Virus record (IMG/VR): IMGVR_UViG_3300021197_000415
Location: 1-22,548 of that record
Strand: one strand, 5' to 3'
From: a virus
Length of the DNA stretch: 22,548 bases
The notes under the pieces were generated by a model, which was given only the letters and a program-made list of their open reading frames with translations, made no database searches and was not told where the DNA came from. Shown here one piece after another: positions 6,555 through 11,801 of the stretch. How positions within the stretch are numbered: the first letter of the stretch is position 1; the number at the start of each line of letters is the position of its first letter. A program made the position numbers and the translations under genes.

Positions 6555-7733
6555 CTATTTTTCTACCTTTTTTAAAGGCGATATTATAGTAGATTTTGAA
6601 TTTAAGATGCTTGCAAATTTATTTCCAGCCTCTGGCGCGTCATCATCTATCCATCCAGCATAAGTTTTATAAGTAAAACCCGCATTTGTATGACCCATTT
6701 GTTTTGAAATCCAACCTATGTTTTCACCAGAAGTAGCAGCAAGTGTAGCAAAAGTGTGTCTAGTTTGATAAGGGTATCTATATCGTACACCAGCTCTTTT
6801 TAATATTGTAGTCCATTGATTGCGAATTGGTTTGTCACCTGTCCAGGGTTTGTTAGTTCTTGGATTATGAAATATTTCTTTGCCTTCAAGATAAGTGTAT
6901 TGTTTTTGATTACGCAATGTTTCAACAACATCATCTAGTAACTTAACCCATCTATTACTGGCAGCAGTTTTAGTATAAGAGGCAATTTTGTCATCAGCAG
7001 TCAATGCTTTATCAACTTTGATTTTATTGTTTATCCAATCAACATCATCCCATGTAACAGCTATATATTCACTTGTTCTTAAACCAGTAGAAAAAGCAAA
7101 ATGAAAAAGGTTGTGTTGTTGACCTTCGCAATGATTCAGTATTTCAAAAACCTCTTTAGAAGAACAAGGATCAATATCTATCTTTCTTGAAATTGTCTTT
7201 TGTCCTTTTAGTTTTTTACCATACAAAGGATTAACTGCTATAAGTTCATCATCAACTGCTTCGTCAAGAGCTTGGTTTAGTAATGATAATTTATTATTTA
7301 AAGTCTTCTGTGTGTTTTTTTGTTTCTTAAACCACTTCTTTATATCAATGTATTTAAGTTCAGCTATCGGATATTTACCAAACGCTGGTATAAGTTGATT
7401 GTCTATGATTAATTGATTAGTTCGTAAAGTGGATGCTTTGTAATCTTGCTTGTGTAAATTAAACCATTCTTGCAAATATGCGCCAAATCTTATTGAAGGA
7501 GTTGCTTGAAATTTATGACGTTTAGGGGATTTAGGAAACCAGGTAGCATAATCAAAAGTACCATTTTTTATAGCTGGAAGAAGTTGTTCATTTCTCCAGA
7601 CTAATGTTTTTTCTAAGTTAGATTCAGAGGGGGTGGATTGTATAAGTTCTCTGCATAACTCTTCTTGGTATGTAAAAGTGACTCTGATACTTGAGTTACT
7701 TGCTGCGCGAACTCCTGTCCTTTTCTTACCCAT
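6555..7733 (-). CDS. int: Tyrosine-recombinase integrase
   Basis: A 392-aa protein with three domains. Residues 5-70 (IRVTFTYQEELCREL, then GTFDYATWFPKSP) match the Arm-DNA-bind_2 (DUF3596) arm-binding domain. Residues about 80-170 are the SAM-like core-binding domain. Residues about 185-365 are the catalytic domain with R219 (STGLRTSEY), R325 (PYQTRHTFAT), H348 (KQMGHTN) and the nucleophile Y358 (TYKTYAGW). The usual His of the HxxR box is Tyr322, as is common in this subgroup. It recombines attP with a host tRNA gene. It is the last gene of the leftward operon, adjoins attP, and overlaps the excisionase frame by 121 bases. Confidence 0.95.
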   Translation of the reverse strand: MGKKRTGVRAASNSSIRVTFTYQEELCRELIQSTPSESNLEKTLVWRNEQLLPAIKNGTFDYATWFPKSPKRHKFQATPSIRFGAYLQEWFNLHKQDYKASTLRTNQLIIDNQLIPAFGKYPIAELKYIDIKKWFKKQKNTQKTLNNKLSLLNQALDEAVDDELIAVNPLYGKKLKGQKTISRKIDIDPCSSKEVFEILNHCEGQQHNLFHFAFSTGLRTSEYIAVTWDDVDWINNKIKVDKALTADDKIASYTKTAASNRWVKLLDDVVETLRNQKQYTYLEGKEIFHNPRTNKPWTGDKPIRNQWTTILKRAGVRYRYPYQTRHTFATLAATSGENIGWISKQMGHTNAGFTYKTYAGWIDDDAPEAGNKFASILNSKSTIISPLKKVEK

Positions 7734-7891
7734 TGATTAAATCCTTGTATGCTAATTAAGACTCGGTTATCAGGCCCTCGCACCCAAACCTCATTTTCTC
7801 TAAACACACCTCGACTAATCTTAGTGCGTATAGCCTCCTCGGTGTAACCTGATTCAGATGCGAATTGCCTGATTGTTTTATATTCTATCAT
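7613..7891 (-). CDS. xis: Excisionase-like DNA-binding protein
   Basis: A 92-aa protein. Residues 1-60 fit the winged-helix excisionase pattern: IRQFASESGYTEEAIRTKIS as the recognition helix region, then GVFRENEVWVRGPDNRVLIS as the wing, then GFNQWV. It would bend attachment-site DNA and direct the integrase toward excision. The last 40 residues are encoded inside the start of the integrase gene and look disordered. It overlaps the upstream gene by ATGA, so it is translated from the leftward early operon together with int. Confidence 0.8.
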   Translation of the reverse strand: MIEYKTIRQFASESGYTEEAIRTKISRGVFRENEVWVRGPDNRVLISIQGFNQWVRKGQEFAQQVTQVSESLLHTKKSYAENLYNPPPLNLT

Positions 7892-8238
7892 ATTGTTTTA
7901 AGAATTAGTCTCATCCAAGGATCATAAAAGCTTTTCAGCGTTCCATCCTTGTTGTGTTTGGCAGTGTTTCTATAAGACTTTTTTTGTTTAACAATAGGTC
8001 CATGGTTTCCGTTCTTCAATTTTCTTCTTCTTTCTAATTGAACGTAAGGATGACCATTTGGTATTTTTGTTCCTTTAGCCATAAAGATGTAATCAGGATC
8101 AGAACTTGTATTTAATCTAGCAAGGGCTAGAGAGATCGAGCAGTTGACTCTTTTTGCTACTACAAAGACATCAACTACTTGACCGTCATCCAAGGTGTAC
8201 TGTTTACGTTGACCGTTTTTAGTTCCCTTTGCACCCAT
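7888..8238 (-). CDS. Small basic protein, possible helix-turn-helix
   Basis: A 116-aa, Lys/Arg-rich protein. Residues 14-50 (YTLDDGQVVDVFVVAKRVNC, then SISLALARLN) resemble a helix-turn-helix in which a short strand precedes VxxVAxxxxxSxxxARxRL. The rest, including LERRRKLKNGNHGPIVKQKK, is basic and could contact nucleic acid. I cannot assign a family. It sits between the SSB-like gene (TAATG overlap) and the excisionase (ATGA overlap), so expression is coupled to both. A role in recombination control is inference from neighbours only. Confidence 0.6.
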   Translation of the reverse strand: MGAKGTKNGQRKQYTLDDGQVVDVFVVAKRVNCSISLALARLNTSSDPDYIFMAKGTKIPNGHPYVQLERRRKLKNGNHGPIVKQKKSYRNTAKHNKDGTLKSFYDPWMRLILKTI

Positions 8239-8528
8239 TAGTTAAACGGATGTTCTTCGTGTGGAAAATTTGGATTTGGAGCTTGCTGTTGCTGTGGAGC
8301 TTGCTGCTGCTGTCCATTGTTCTTAGCTTCAAATACACTAGCCCAAACAGTATCAGAGTCAGCTGGGTTTGGCACACCAGCTGGATTAAATGTTCTTTTA
8401 AAATTAATCCAAACAGAGCCATCATCTCTTGTACCCATCTTTCCGATGTTCTCATATTTGTTTCTTTCCTGACCGTTTTTGTCAGTGTATTTACTTGTTG
8501 CTACGCACAAATCATGTGTTGTTTTCAT
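8238..8528 (-). CDS. Single-stranded DNA-binding protein-like
   Basis: A 96-aa protein. The N-terminal 68 residues (THDLCVATSKYTDKNGQERN, KYENIGKMG, KRTFNPAGVPNPADSDTVWASVFEA) match small phage SSB-like proteins with a compact OB-type fold. They are followed by a Gln/Pro-rich linker (QQQQAPQQQQAP) and an acidic, aromatic tail EEHPFN that recalls the DDDIPF tip of SSB proteins. It would coat single-stranded DNA during recombination and replication and recruit partners through its tail. An AGGAG site precedes the ATG. It lies in the same operon as the annealing protein, a common pairing. The fold assignment is by pattern. Confidence 0.65.
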   Translation of the reverse strand: MKTTHDLCVATSKYTDKNGQERNKYENIGKMGTRDDGSVWINFKRTFNPAGVPNPADSDTVWASVFEAKNNGQQQQAPQQQQAPNPNFPHEEHPFN

Positions 8529-8536
8529 ATTGTCTC

Positions 8537-8758
8537 CTAGTTTAAGATTAATCGATACCGACCATGTGATCCAGTATTGCTTGCGTTACGTTCATACTCA
8601 GTAATGATGTTTAAACCCATATCTCTTAAATTAGATATTCGAGATCTGAGCGCAAACCCATTGTCAAAATCCCCAGCAGTCACTCCACTGGGGTTTTCTT
8701 TAAGAGCTTTTAAGACTATTGTGCAGCCTTGGTTTAATTGTTCTTTAGTTGCTTGCAT
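8537..8758 (-). CDS. Winged-helix DNA-binding protein
   Basis: A 73-aa protein that fits the small phage HTH_39-type pattern: a first helix (GCTIVLKALKENP), GVTAGDF, then ALRSRISNLRDMGLNIITEY as the recognition helix and first wing strand, and GRYRLIL as the last strand. It may regulate transcription or assist replication. AAGGAG upstream supports the ATG. Its start overlaps the end of the 56-aa gene at 8745-8915 by 14 bases. Confidence 0.65.
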   Translation of the reverse strand: MQATKEQLNQGCTIVLKALKENPSGVTAGDFDNGFALRSRISNLRDMGLNIITEYERNASNTGSHGRYRLILN

Positions 8759-8915
8759 TAACTTGCTCCTTCGCTAATGATTTACTTACTTTGTCTTCAA
8801 GTTCACTTAACTTATCAAAAAGATCTAAAGTAACTCTAGTACTAGACAAACAATCTCTTTTAAGTTCAGTTATTTTTCTACTGACATCCAACATTTCATT
8901 TTCTAACTCATCCAT
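8745..8915 (-). CDS. Small coiled-coil protein (56 aa)
   Basis: A 56-codon frame running from the ATG at 8915-8913 to the TAA at 8747-8745, with GGAG 8 bases upstream of the start. The product (MDELENEMLDVSRKITELKR..., ending LSELEDKVSKSLAKEQVNASN) is a nearly continuous amphipathic helix with heptad spacing, so it probably forms a coiled-coil dimer or binds a helical partner. It is the first gene after the RNA pseudoknot at 8936-8977 and overlaps the winged-helix gene. The opposite-strand frame over the same bases is Ser/Leu-rich and looks like a shadow. Confidence 0.6.
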   Translation of the reverse strand: MDELENEMLDVSRKITELKRDCLSSTRVTLDLFDKLSELEDKVSKSLAKEQVNASN

Positions 8916-8935
8916 TTCTGTCTCCAGTTAAATGT

Positions 8936-8977
8936 GGGCTGCTTTCAAGGACAGGGTGCAGCCCATATAAACCCTGT
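8936..8977 (-). promoter_or_regulatory. RNA H-type pseudoknot between annealing-protein gene and downstream gene
   Basis: Read as RNA from the minus strand, four segments come in pseudoknot order. S1 5' is ACAGGGU (8977-8971), then a 6-nt loop. S2 5' is GGGCUGC (8964-8958), with no gap to S1 3', ACCCUGU (8957-8951). After an 8-nt loop comes S2 3', GCAGCCC (8942-8936). Both 7-bp stems are perfect and GC-rich in AT-rich DNA, and the stems can stack directly. It starts 7 bases after the stop of the annealing-protein gene and ends 20 bases before the next start codon. Confidence 0.6.
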
Positions 8978-8983
8978 ATGAAG

Positions 8984-9595
8984 TTAATTGTATTTCCTTG
9001 CAGCAGCTTCTCTACAAGATGCTTTAATGAAAGTCTTCTCTTCAGGATTAAAGTCCTTCCATACATCTTTTTGTTGAGATGCTGTCAAATCACGATATGC
9101 TTCTACAGTTTCTATTTCGTCTTGATTTGCACAAGCATTTTTAATCTGAGCAATGTAATTACCACGCATGTCAGGTTGATCTTCATCCCATGTAGGCAAG
9201 TCAGGTAAATCTTCACCTTCATATAAATACAAACCAAGACCATGTAAACCAATTGCTTTTGTTACGCAGCGTTTAATTGCCGTATTGACTGCCATAGAGT
9301 CAACTGTTTCAAGCTTTTGTGCTTTGTTCTGAAAATTTAAGATTGGTAAGTGTTCTATGTGTTCTAGTCCACCTACTGTTACACCACACTCTACCCAGGC
9401 AGTTCTACCATCAGTGTGATAGTTCCAACCTTCAGCATTTTTATATACTGTGTAAGTTGCATCAGGATGCATATTTTTTAACCATCTCCAAGCATGCGCC
9501 CAAGATAAGTAATTAAACTTACCTTTAGCTTCAACATTCTTTGAACAGTCAATTTCATACAATTTTTTAAATGTACTTTTAGTTGTCTTTGTCAT
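8984..9595 (-). CDS. Single-strand annealing protein (DUF1071 / SSAP family)
   Basis: A 203-aa protein. The N-terminal region (KFNYLSWAHAWRWLKNMHPD, from about residue 26) and the central block (MAVNTAIKRCVTKAIGLHGL, then GLYLYEGEDLP) are the conserved parts of the DUF1071 family, which belongs with phage single-strand annealing recombinases. It should anneal complementary single strands during recombination or genome circularisation, with help from the SSB-like protein of the same operon. An AAGGAG site precedes the ATG. The gene ends 7 bases before an RNA pseudoknot. No exonuclease gene is visible beside it. Confidence 0.8.
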   Translation of the reverse strand: MTKTTKSTFKKLYEIDCSKNVEAKGKFNYLSWAHAWRWLKNMHPDATYTVYKNAEGWNYHTDGRTAWVECGVTVGGLEHIEHLPILNFQNKAQKLETVDSMAVNTAIKRCVTKAIGLHGLGLYLYEGEDLPDLPTWDEDQPDMRGNYIAQIKNACANQDEIETVEAYRDLTASQQKDVWKDFNPEEKTFIKASCREAAARKYN

Positions 9596-9604
9596 TACGT
9601 CTCC

Positions 9605-9838
9605 TTAATTAAAATGTCTATCGTCTAAATTAAATTCTGCAATAACTTGTGGACATTCTTCAGCATCACCAGCCTGGCAATCTTCATCAAAATGTCTACA
9701 AGTCTTACAAACAATTTCATCACTGGCTGTACTTTCCCAAAGATTTTGCATGTCGTTTAACCATTGTTCTTTTGAAGAAACGCGCGCGTACCAGCCAGCT
9801 AATATTTCGGGTGAAAAATCGTCAAATGGGTTGCTCAT
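9605..9838 (-). CDS. Small Cys-containing protein, unknown function
   Basis: A 77-aa protein beginning MSNPFDDFSPEIL. Residues 42-62 contain four Cys (CKTCRHFDEDCQ, then EECP) that could hold one zinc. It starts by TAATG overlap with the zinc-ribbon gene upstream. Both products begin with the same five residues, MSNPF. No family was recognised. Confidence 0.65.
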   Translation of the reverse strand: MSNPFDDFSPEILAGWYARVSSKEQWLNDMQNLWESTASDEIVCKTCRHFDEDCQAGDAEECPQVIAEFNLDDRHFN

Positions 9839-9984
9839 TATTCATTACTCCTACTTGGATCAATTTCTTCTACATATTCTTCCCAACTTAGAGCTTTACA
9901 ATCAGAGCCACACTCAGAACAAGTATTAGTGTTTAGTCCGTAAACTGGCTCTCCACAACAATCTGAATAAAAGGGGTTGCTCAT
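9838..9984 (-). CDS. Small zinc-ribbon protein (48 aa)
   Basis: A 48-aa protein starting MSNPFYSDCCGEPVYG with Cys at 9, 10, 22, 25 and 29. The CCGEPV and CSECG pair is the usual layout of tiny phage zinc ribbons. A longer in-frame start at 10062 exists, but I reject it: its extra 26 codons coincide with another-frame membrane peptide (9981-10094) whose TGA overlaps the ATG at 9984-9982 as ATGA. That junction matches the gene spacing of the rest of the operon. Function is unknown. Confidence 0.6.
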   Translation of the reverse strand: MSNPFYSDCCGEPVYGLNTNTCSECGSDCKALSWEEYVEEIDPSRSNE

Positions 9985-10094
9985 ACGAACAACACCCCTA
10001 TGAAAAAAATAGATAACATTACGATCATAAGAAACGCGCTCCATATGAATTCGTAAAGCCATACACCTATTGCTTTCATATCTTTGTTAGTCAT
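9981..10094 (-). CDS. Hidden 37-aa membrane peptide
   Basis: A 37-codon frame from the ATG at 10094-10092 to the TGA at 9983-9981. The first 11 residues (MTNKDMKAIGV) are polar, and the rest is a single membrane helix containing two Trp and ending SIFFIGVLFV. It is joined at both ends by ATGA overlaps: its ATG overlaps the TGA of the acidic gene upstream, and its TGA overlaps the ATG of the zinc-ribbon gene. Two exact junctions of this kind make chance unlikely. As an early-expressed membrane peptide it could act in superinfection exclusion or membrane remodelling, which is speculation. Confidence 0.6.
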   Translation of the reverse strand: MTNKDMKAIGVWLYEFIWSAFLMIVMLSIFFIGVLFV

Positions 10095-10318
10095 AAGAAA
10101 TCACTCATTGACATACCAGCATCAGACATAGCATCAACTGGTTTTTCTTCAGCAGCCTCACGTTTTAAATCTTCAGCGTCTGAATCATGTCGATCATCAT
10201 CAGTAGGAAGTGTTTGCATGAATATGCCTTCCTCATCTATTTCTTCATAGACTCCACGTTTTTCGTTGAACTCAATGTAGCCATCTTCTTCGAGAGCTAG
10301 TGCGTCTTTACCTGTCAT
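10091..10318 (-). CDS. Acidic protein, first gene of the leftward operon
   Basis: A 75-aa, strongly acidic protein (DGYIEFNEKRGVYEEIDEEG, then DDDRHDSDAEDLKREAAEE, ending MSMSDFL). It has no membrane segment. The start is backed by AGGGG 6 bases before the ATG. It is the first gene after the leftward promoter region, the slot held by N in lambda, but it lacks the Arg-rich N-terminus of N proteins. It could be a DNA-mimic-type inhibitor given its charge; there is no direct support for that. Family not recognised. Confidence 0.65.
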   Translation of the reverse strand: MTGKDALALEEDGYIEFNEKRGVYEEIDEEGIFMQTLPTDDDRHDSDAEDLKREAAEEKPVDAMSDAGMSMSDFL

Positions 10319-10357
10319 TGTATTCCCCTGTGTTATTAAACAAAATATACAAACAAG

Positions 10358-10386
10358 ATATTTATTTTTAGTTTGTATAAGTGCAA
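10358..10386 (-). promoter_or_regulatory. Candidate leftward early promoter
   Basis: On the minus strand TTGCAC (10386-10381) is followed after 17 bases by AAATAT (10363-10358), the right spacing for a housekeeping sigma promoter. The next gene start is at 10318. The -35 box lies inside the operator-like site at 10376-10391. The DNA here is very AT-rich and other weak pairs are possible. Confidence 0.4.
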
Positions 10387-10391
10387 TTGTA
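10376..10391. promoter_or_regulatory. Operator-like site overlapping the leftward promoter
   Basis: TATAAGTG followed directly by CAATTGTA gives two inverted half-sites, each close to the TACAAGTT half-site of the perfect operator at 11521-11537 (left half 6 of 8). It would let the repressor or Cro block the leftward operon. Confidence 0.45.
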
Positions 10392-10408
10392 CAGAAAAAA
10401 TTAGGTAA

Positions 10409-10425
10409 TACAAATTAATTTTGTC
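10409..10425. promoter_or_regulatory. Second operator-like site upstream of the leftward operon
   Basis: TACAAATTAATTTTGTC matches the 17-bp operator at 11521-11537 in 13 positions, including both outer TACAA / TTGT blocks. Confidence 0.4.
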
Positions 10426-10447
10426 TATTTAATGCGTATTAATGAAC

Positions 10448-10487
10448 AAAAAAAACCCCCAGCCCAGAAAGGGCAAGGGGTCGGGGG
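10448..10487 (-). terminator. Rho-independent terminator of the repressor operon
   Basis: On the minus strand CCCCC (10487-10483) pairs with GGGGG (10460-10456), and an inner GCCC / GGGC stem closes a TTTCT loop. Eight T residues (10455-10448) follow. It lies just after the stop of the 105-aa gene at 10496. It separates the repressor operon from the leftward early operon that begins further on. Confidence 0.75.
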
Positions 10488-10495
10488 AACTTAGT

Positions 10496-10813
10496 TTATT
10501 TAAAAAATCTTTTTAAAGGATGATTTTCTGGACAAACAGAAAACCACATATGAGCCATATTTGTCATATCTATGGTGTCATTTTTGTACGAGATCTGAGT
10601 TGTCATTTCTTGCAGATCTGTAATTAATGATTTCACTATATCTATATCCTGAATATCAAAAACCCATTCATTATTTTTTTTCAAACTAATAAGAGCTTCC
10701 ATTGTGTCTTTAACATAATTATCCCAAGCAACAAACATCATAGTCATTTCATTTGTGTTAGGTTGAGTTACAGACAAAACTTTAAGCTCAGGTGATTCTA
10801 AATCTACTAACAT
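10496..10813 (-). CDS. Repressor-operon partner protein, unknown function
   Basis: A 105-aa protein starting MLVDLESPELKVLSV. The ATG at 10813-10811 is preferred over an upstream GTG because AAGGAG lies 6 bases before it. The product is soluble and acidic, with a helical centre and a Met-rich patch (NEMTMMFVAWDNYVKDTMEA) and a basic C-terminus HPLKRFFK. No family was recognised. It follows the CI-like gene on the same strand after a 275-base gap and ends at a strong terminator. It is therefore probably expressed in the lysogen and could be a lysogeny maintenance, anti-repressor or superinfection-exclusion factor. Confidence 0.6.
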   Translation of the reverse strand: MLVDLESPELKVLSVTQPNTNEMTMMFVAWDNYVKDTMEALISLKKNNEWVFDIQDIDIVKSLITDLQEMTTQISYKNDTIDMTNMAHMWFSVCPENHPLKRFFK

Positions 10814-10823
10814 TATTTTCTCC

Positions 10824-10883
10824 TTAACGGTATTTATTTGGTCGTTGTTTAGGACATAAGTTTGACCAGTTAAAAAAGTGCAT
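10824..10883 (-). CDS. Candidate 19-aa leader peptide
   Basis: An ATG at 10883-10881 opens a 19-codon frame (MHFFNWSNLCPKQRPNKYR) whose TAA (10826-10824) overlaps the AAGGAG ribosome site of the 105-aa gene. Ribosomes ending here would sit on that site, so it might couple translation. The spacing of its own purine-rich site (AAGGG) is long, so support is weak. Confidence 0.2.
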   Translation of the reverse strand: MHFFNWSNLCPKQRPNKYR

Positions 10884-10919
10884 TGCTGCACACCCTTAAC
10901 TTTCTTTTTTTGTTTTTTG

Positions 10920-10955
10920 AGTGGTAACAGTCAAGTATCTCAACCACTTTGACTG
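10920..10955. other. Two mutually exclusive hairpins in the repressor operon gap
   Basis: AGTGGT (10920-10925) is complementary to ACCACT (10943-10948), and CAGTCAA (10928-10934) to TTGACTG (10949-10955). The two stems interleave, so only one can form at a time. A nearby perfect palindrome CTGCTAGCAG is at about 10995-11004. No other gene is seen in the 275-base gap 10814-11088; the rest is AT-rich with no clear promoter. Confidence 0.4.
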
Positions 10956-11088
10956 CTAGTAAGAAATAAATCCTCTGTATTAATTTGTATATCGCTGCTA
11001 GCAGAATCAGTCGATTGCATCCGCTTTATAAGTGTCTAATGCTTCTCACTAAATATTAAATATACCTAAGACAAAAAAATTTTGTAGG

Positions 11089-11481
11089 TTATTTTGAACT
11101 AATATGTCCAATAAATATTTGAGAGACTTTTCCAGCTTCTGCTGCGCTGTTTGTAAGATAAAGCTTTTCACCTTTGTTTACTGACACTATATAAAGGTCT
11201 TTATCTTTGTCAGGCAAGATTGGTTGATCAATTGCCACTAAAGAAAATGGATTTGTAGAGCTTTTAGATTCGACAGAAGTGTTTCCACTTAATAAATAAT
11301 CAACACTGACATCTAAGGCTCTTGCTAAATCTTCCAGGTATCTTGGGCGCGTAACTTTACCAAGCTCTACATTTTGAATGTTTTGCCAAACTACACCAAC
11401 TAAGTTACCAAGATCTGTTTGTGATAGCCCTTTAGATTTGCGTAATTGGGCTACACGATCTGCTAATTTTTCGTTGCTCAT
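11089..11481 (-). CDS. CI-like prophage repressor, short form without peptidase domain
   Basis: A 130-aa protein. Residues 5-67 are an HTH_3/Cro-CI domain: LADRVAQLRKSKGLSQTDLG, then NLVGVVWQNIQNVELGK as turn and recognition helix, then LEDLARALDVSVDYLLSG. The C-terminal 60 residues are short, with a YIVSVNKGEKLYLTNSA stretch. They lack the Ala-Gly cleavage site and the Ser/Lys pair of the S24 domain of LexA-type repressors. It should bind the palindrome at 11521-11537, repress the rightward promoter and maintain lysogeny. AAGGA precedes the ATG. It is divergent from the Cro-like gene, the classic switch arrangement. Confidence 0.85.
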   Translation of the reverse strand: MSNEKLADRVAQLRKSKGLSQTDLGNLVGVVWQNIQNVELGKVTRPRYLEDLARALDVSVDYLLSGNTSVESKSSTNPFSLVAIDQPILPDKDKDLYIVSVNKGEKLYLTNSAAEAGKVSQIFIGHISSK

Positions 11482-11510
11482 AAGTTTTTTTCCTTAATAT
11501 TGCATAAAAT

Positions 11511-11537
11511 GTTATATCTGTACAAGTTAAACTTGTA
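11511..11537 (-). promoter_or_regulatory. Candidate repressor promoter
   Basis: On the minus strand TATAAC (11516-11511) is a good -10 box. Transcription would begin near 11504, so the AAGGA site at 11495-11491 is in the mRNA. The -35 region is poor and lies within the operator, which fits a promoter that needs or responds to operator-bound protein. Confidence 0.4.
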
Positions 11538-11541
11538 TAAT
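11512..11541 (+). promoter_or_regulatory. Rightward early promoter
   Basis: TATAAT at 11536-11541 is a consensus -10 box, with a weak -35 (TTATAT, 11512-11517) 18 bases upstream. The operator palindrome fills the spacer and runs into the -10 box, so a bound repressor would block RNA polymerase. Transcription would start about 11548, right at the ATG of the Cro-like gene. Confidence 0.6.
11521..11537. promoter_or_regulatory. Operator: perfect 17-bp palindrome
   Basis: TACAAGTT A AACTTGTA is a perfect inverted repeat about a central A. It lies between the divergent CI-like and Cro-like genes and overlaps both candidate promoters. It is the best candidate for the repressor and Cro binding site. 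Confidence 0.75.
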
Positions 11542-11549
11542 CCATCTGT

Positions 11550-11735
11550 ATGGATGAATTAATTAAACACTTCGGATCACAAAAAGAACTCGCAAAAGCT
11601 CTTGGTGTGAAACATGGACATATTTATTACTGGATTAAAAACGGAATTCCTGTCAAACGAGCGATTCAAATAGAAAAAATGTTTCCAGATGGTCGTTTTA
11701 ATCGCAGAATTTTACTTCCTGAGATTTTTCAGTGA
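11550..11735 (+). CDS. cro: Cro/YdaS-like antirepressor
   Basis: A 61-aa helix-turn-helix protein. LIKHFGSQKELAKALGVKHG (from residue 4), HIYYWIKNGIPVKRAIQIEK and a C-terminal FNRRILLPEIF are the pattern of YdaS/Cro-type phage regulators, which bind operators as dimers and favour lytic growth. It is the first gene from the rightward promoter. No ribosome binding site is seen, and the predicted transcript would begin at or 1-2 bases before the ATG, so it may be translated from a leaderless mRNA. The basic recognition helix has an unusual KHGHIYYW sequence. Confidence 0.85.
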   Translation: MDELIKHFGSQKELAKALGVKHGHIYYWIKNGIPVKRAIQIEKMFPDGRFNRRILLPEIFQ

Positions 11736-11801
11736 TTTTTAGATATGTCTCAATGATTAATTTTAACACAAATATATTTTGCATTTTAGAACAGTTTAGT
11801 C

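Noticed and set aside
8219-8540. Long open frames over the SSB-like gene on both strands (8229-8540 + and 8219-8455 -).
   Set aside because: They are shadows of the SSB-like gene, with no ribosome sites and low-complexity products from its Gln-rich linker.
8749-8931. A plus-strand 60-aa Ser/Leu-rich frame.
   Set aside because: It is the antisense of the 56-aa coiled-coil gene at 8745-8915, which has a ribosome site and fits the operon.
9838-10062. A 74-aa start for the zinc-ribbon gene.
   Set aside because: The N-terminal extension lies over another-frame 37-aa membrane peptide with perfect ATGA junctions, and has no ribosome binding site.
10920-10955. A second H-type pseudoknot like the one at 8936-8977.
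   Set aside because: The loop that must cross one stem has 0 bases, which is not sterically possible for a full stem, so it was recorded as competing hairpins.
11064-11089. AT-rich hairpin (ACAAAA/TTTTGT with ACCT/AGGT) at the end of the repressor gene as a terminator.
   Set aside because: The stem is weak and has no T-run after it on the minus strand. The strong terminator at 10448-10487 ends this operon.
11497-11525. Repressor promoter TTGTAC-17-CAATAT on the minus strand.
   Set aside because: Its predicted start (about 11490) would fall after the AAGGA site at 11495-11491, leaving the ribosome site out of the mRNA. TATAAC at 11516-11511 fits better.
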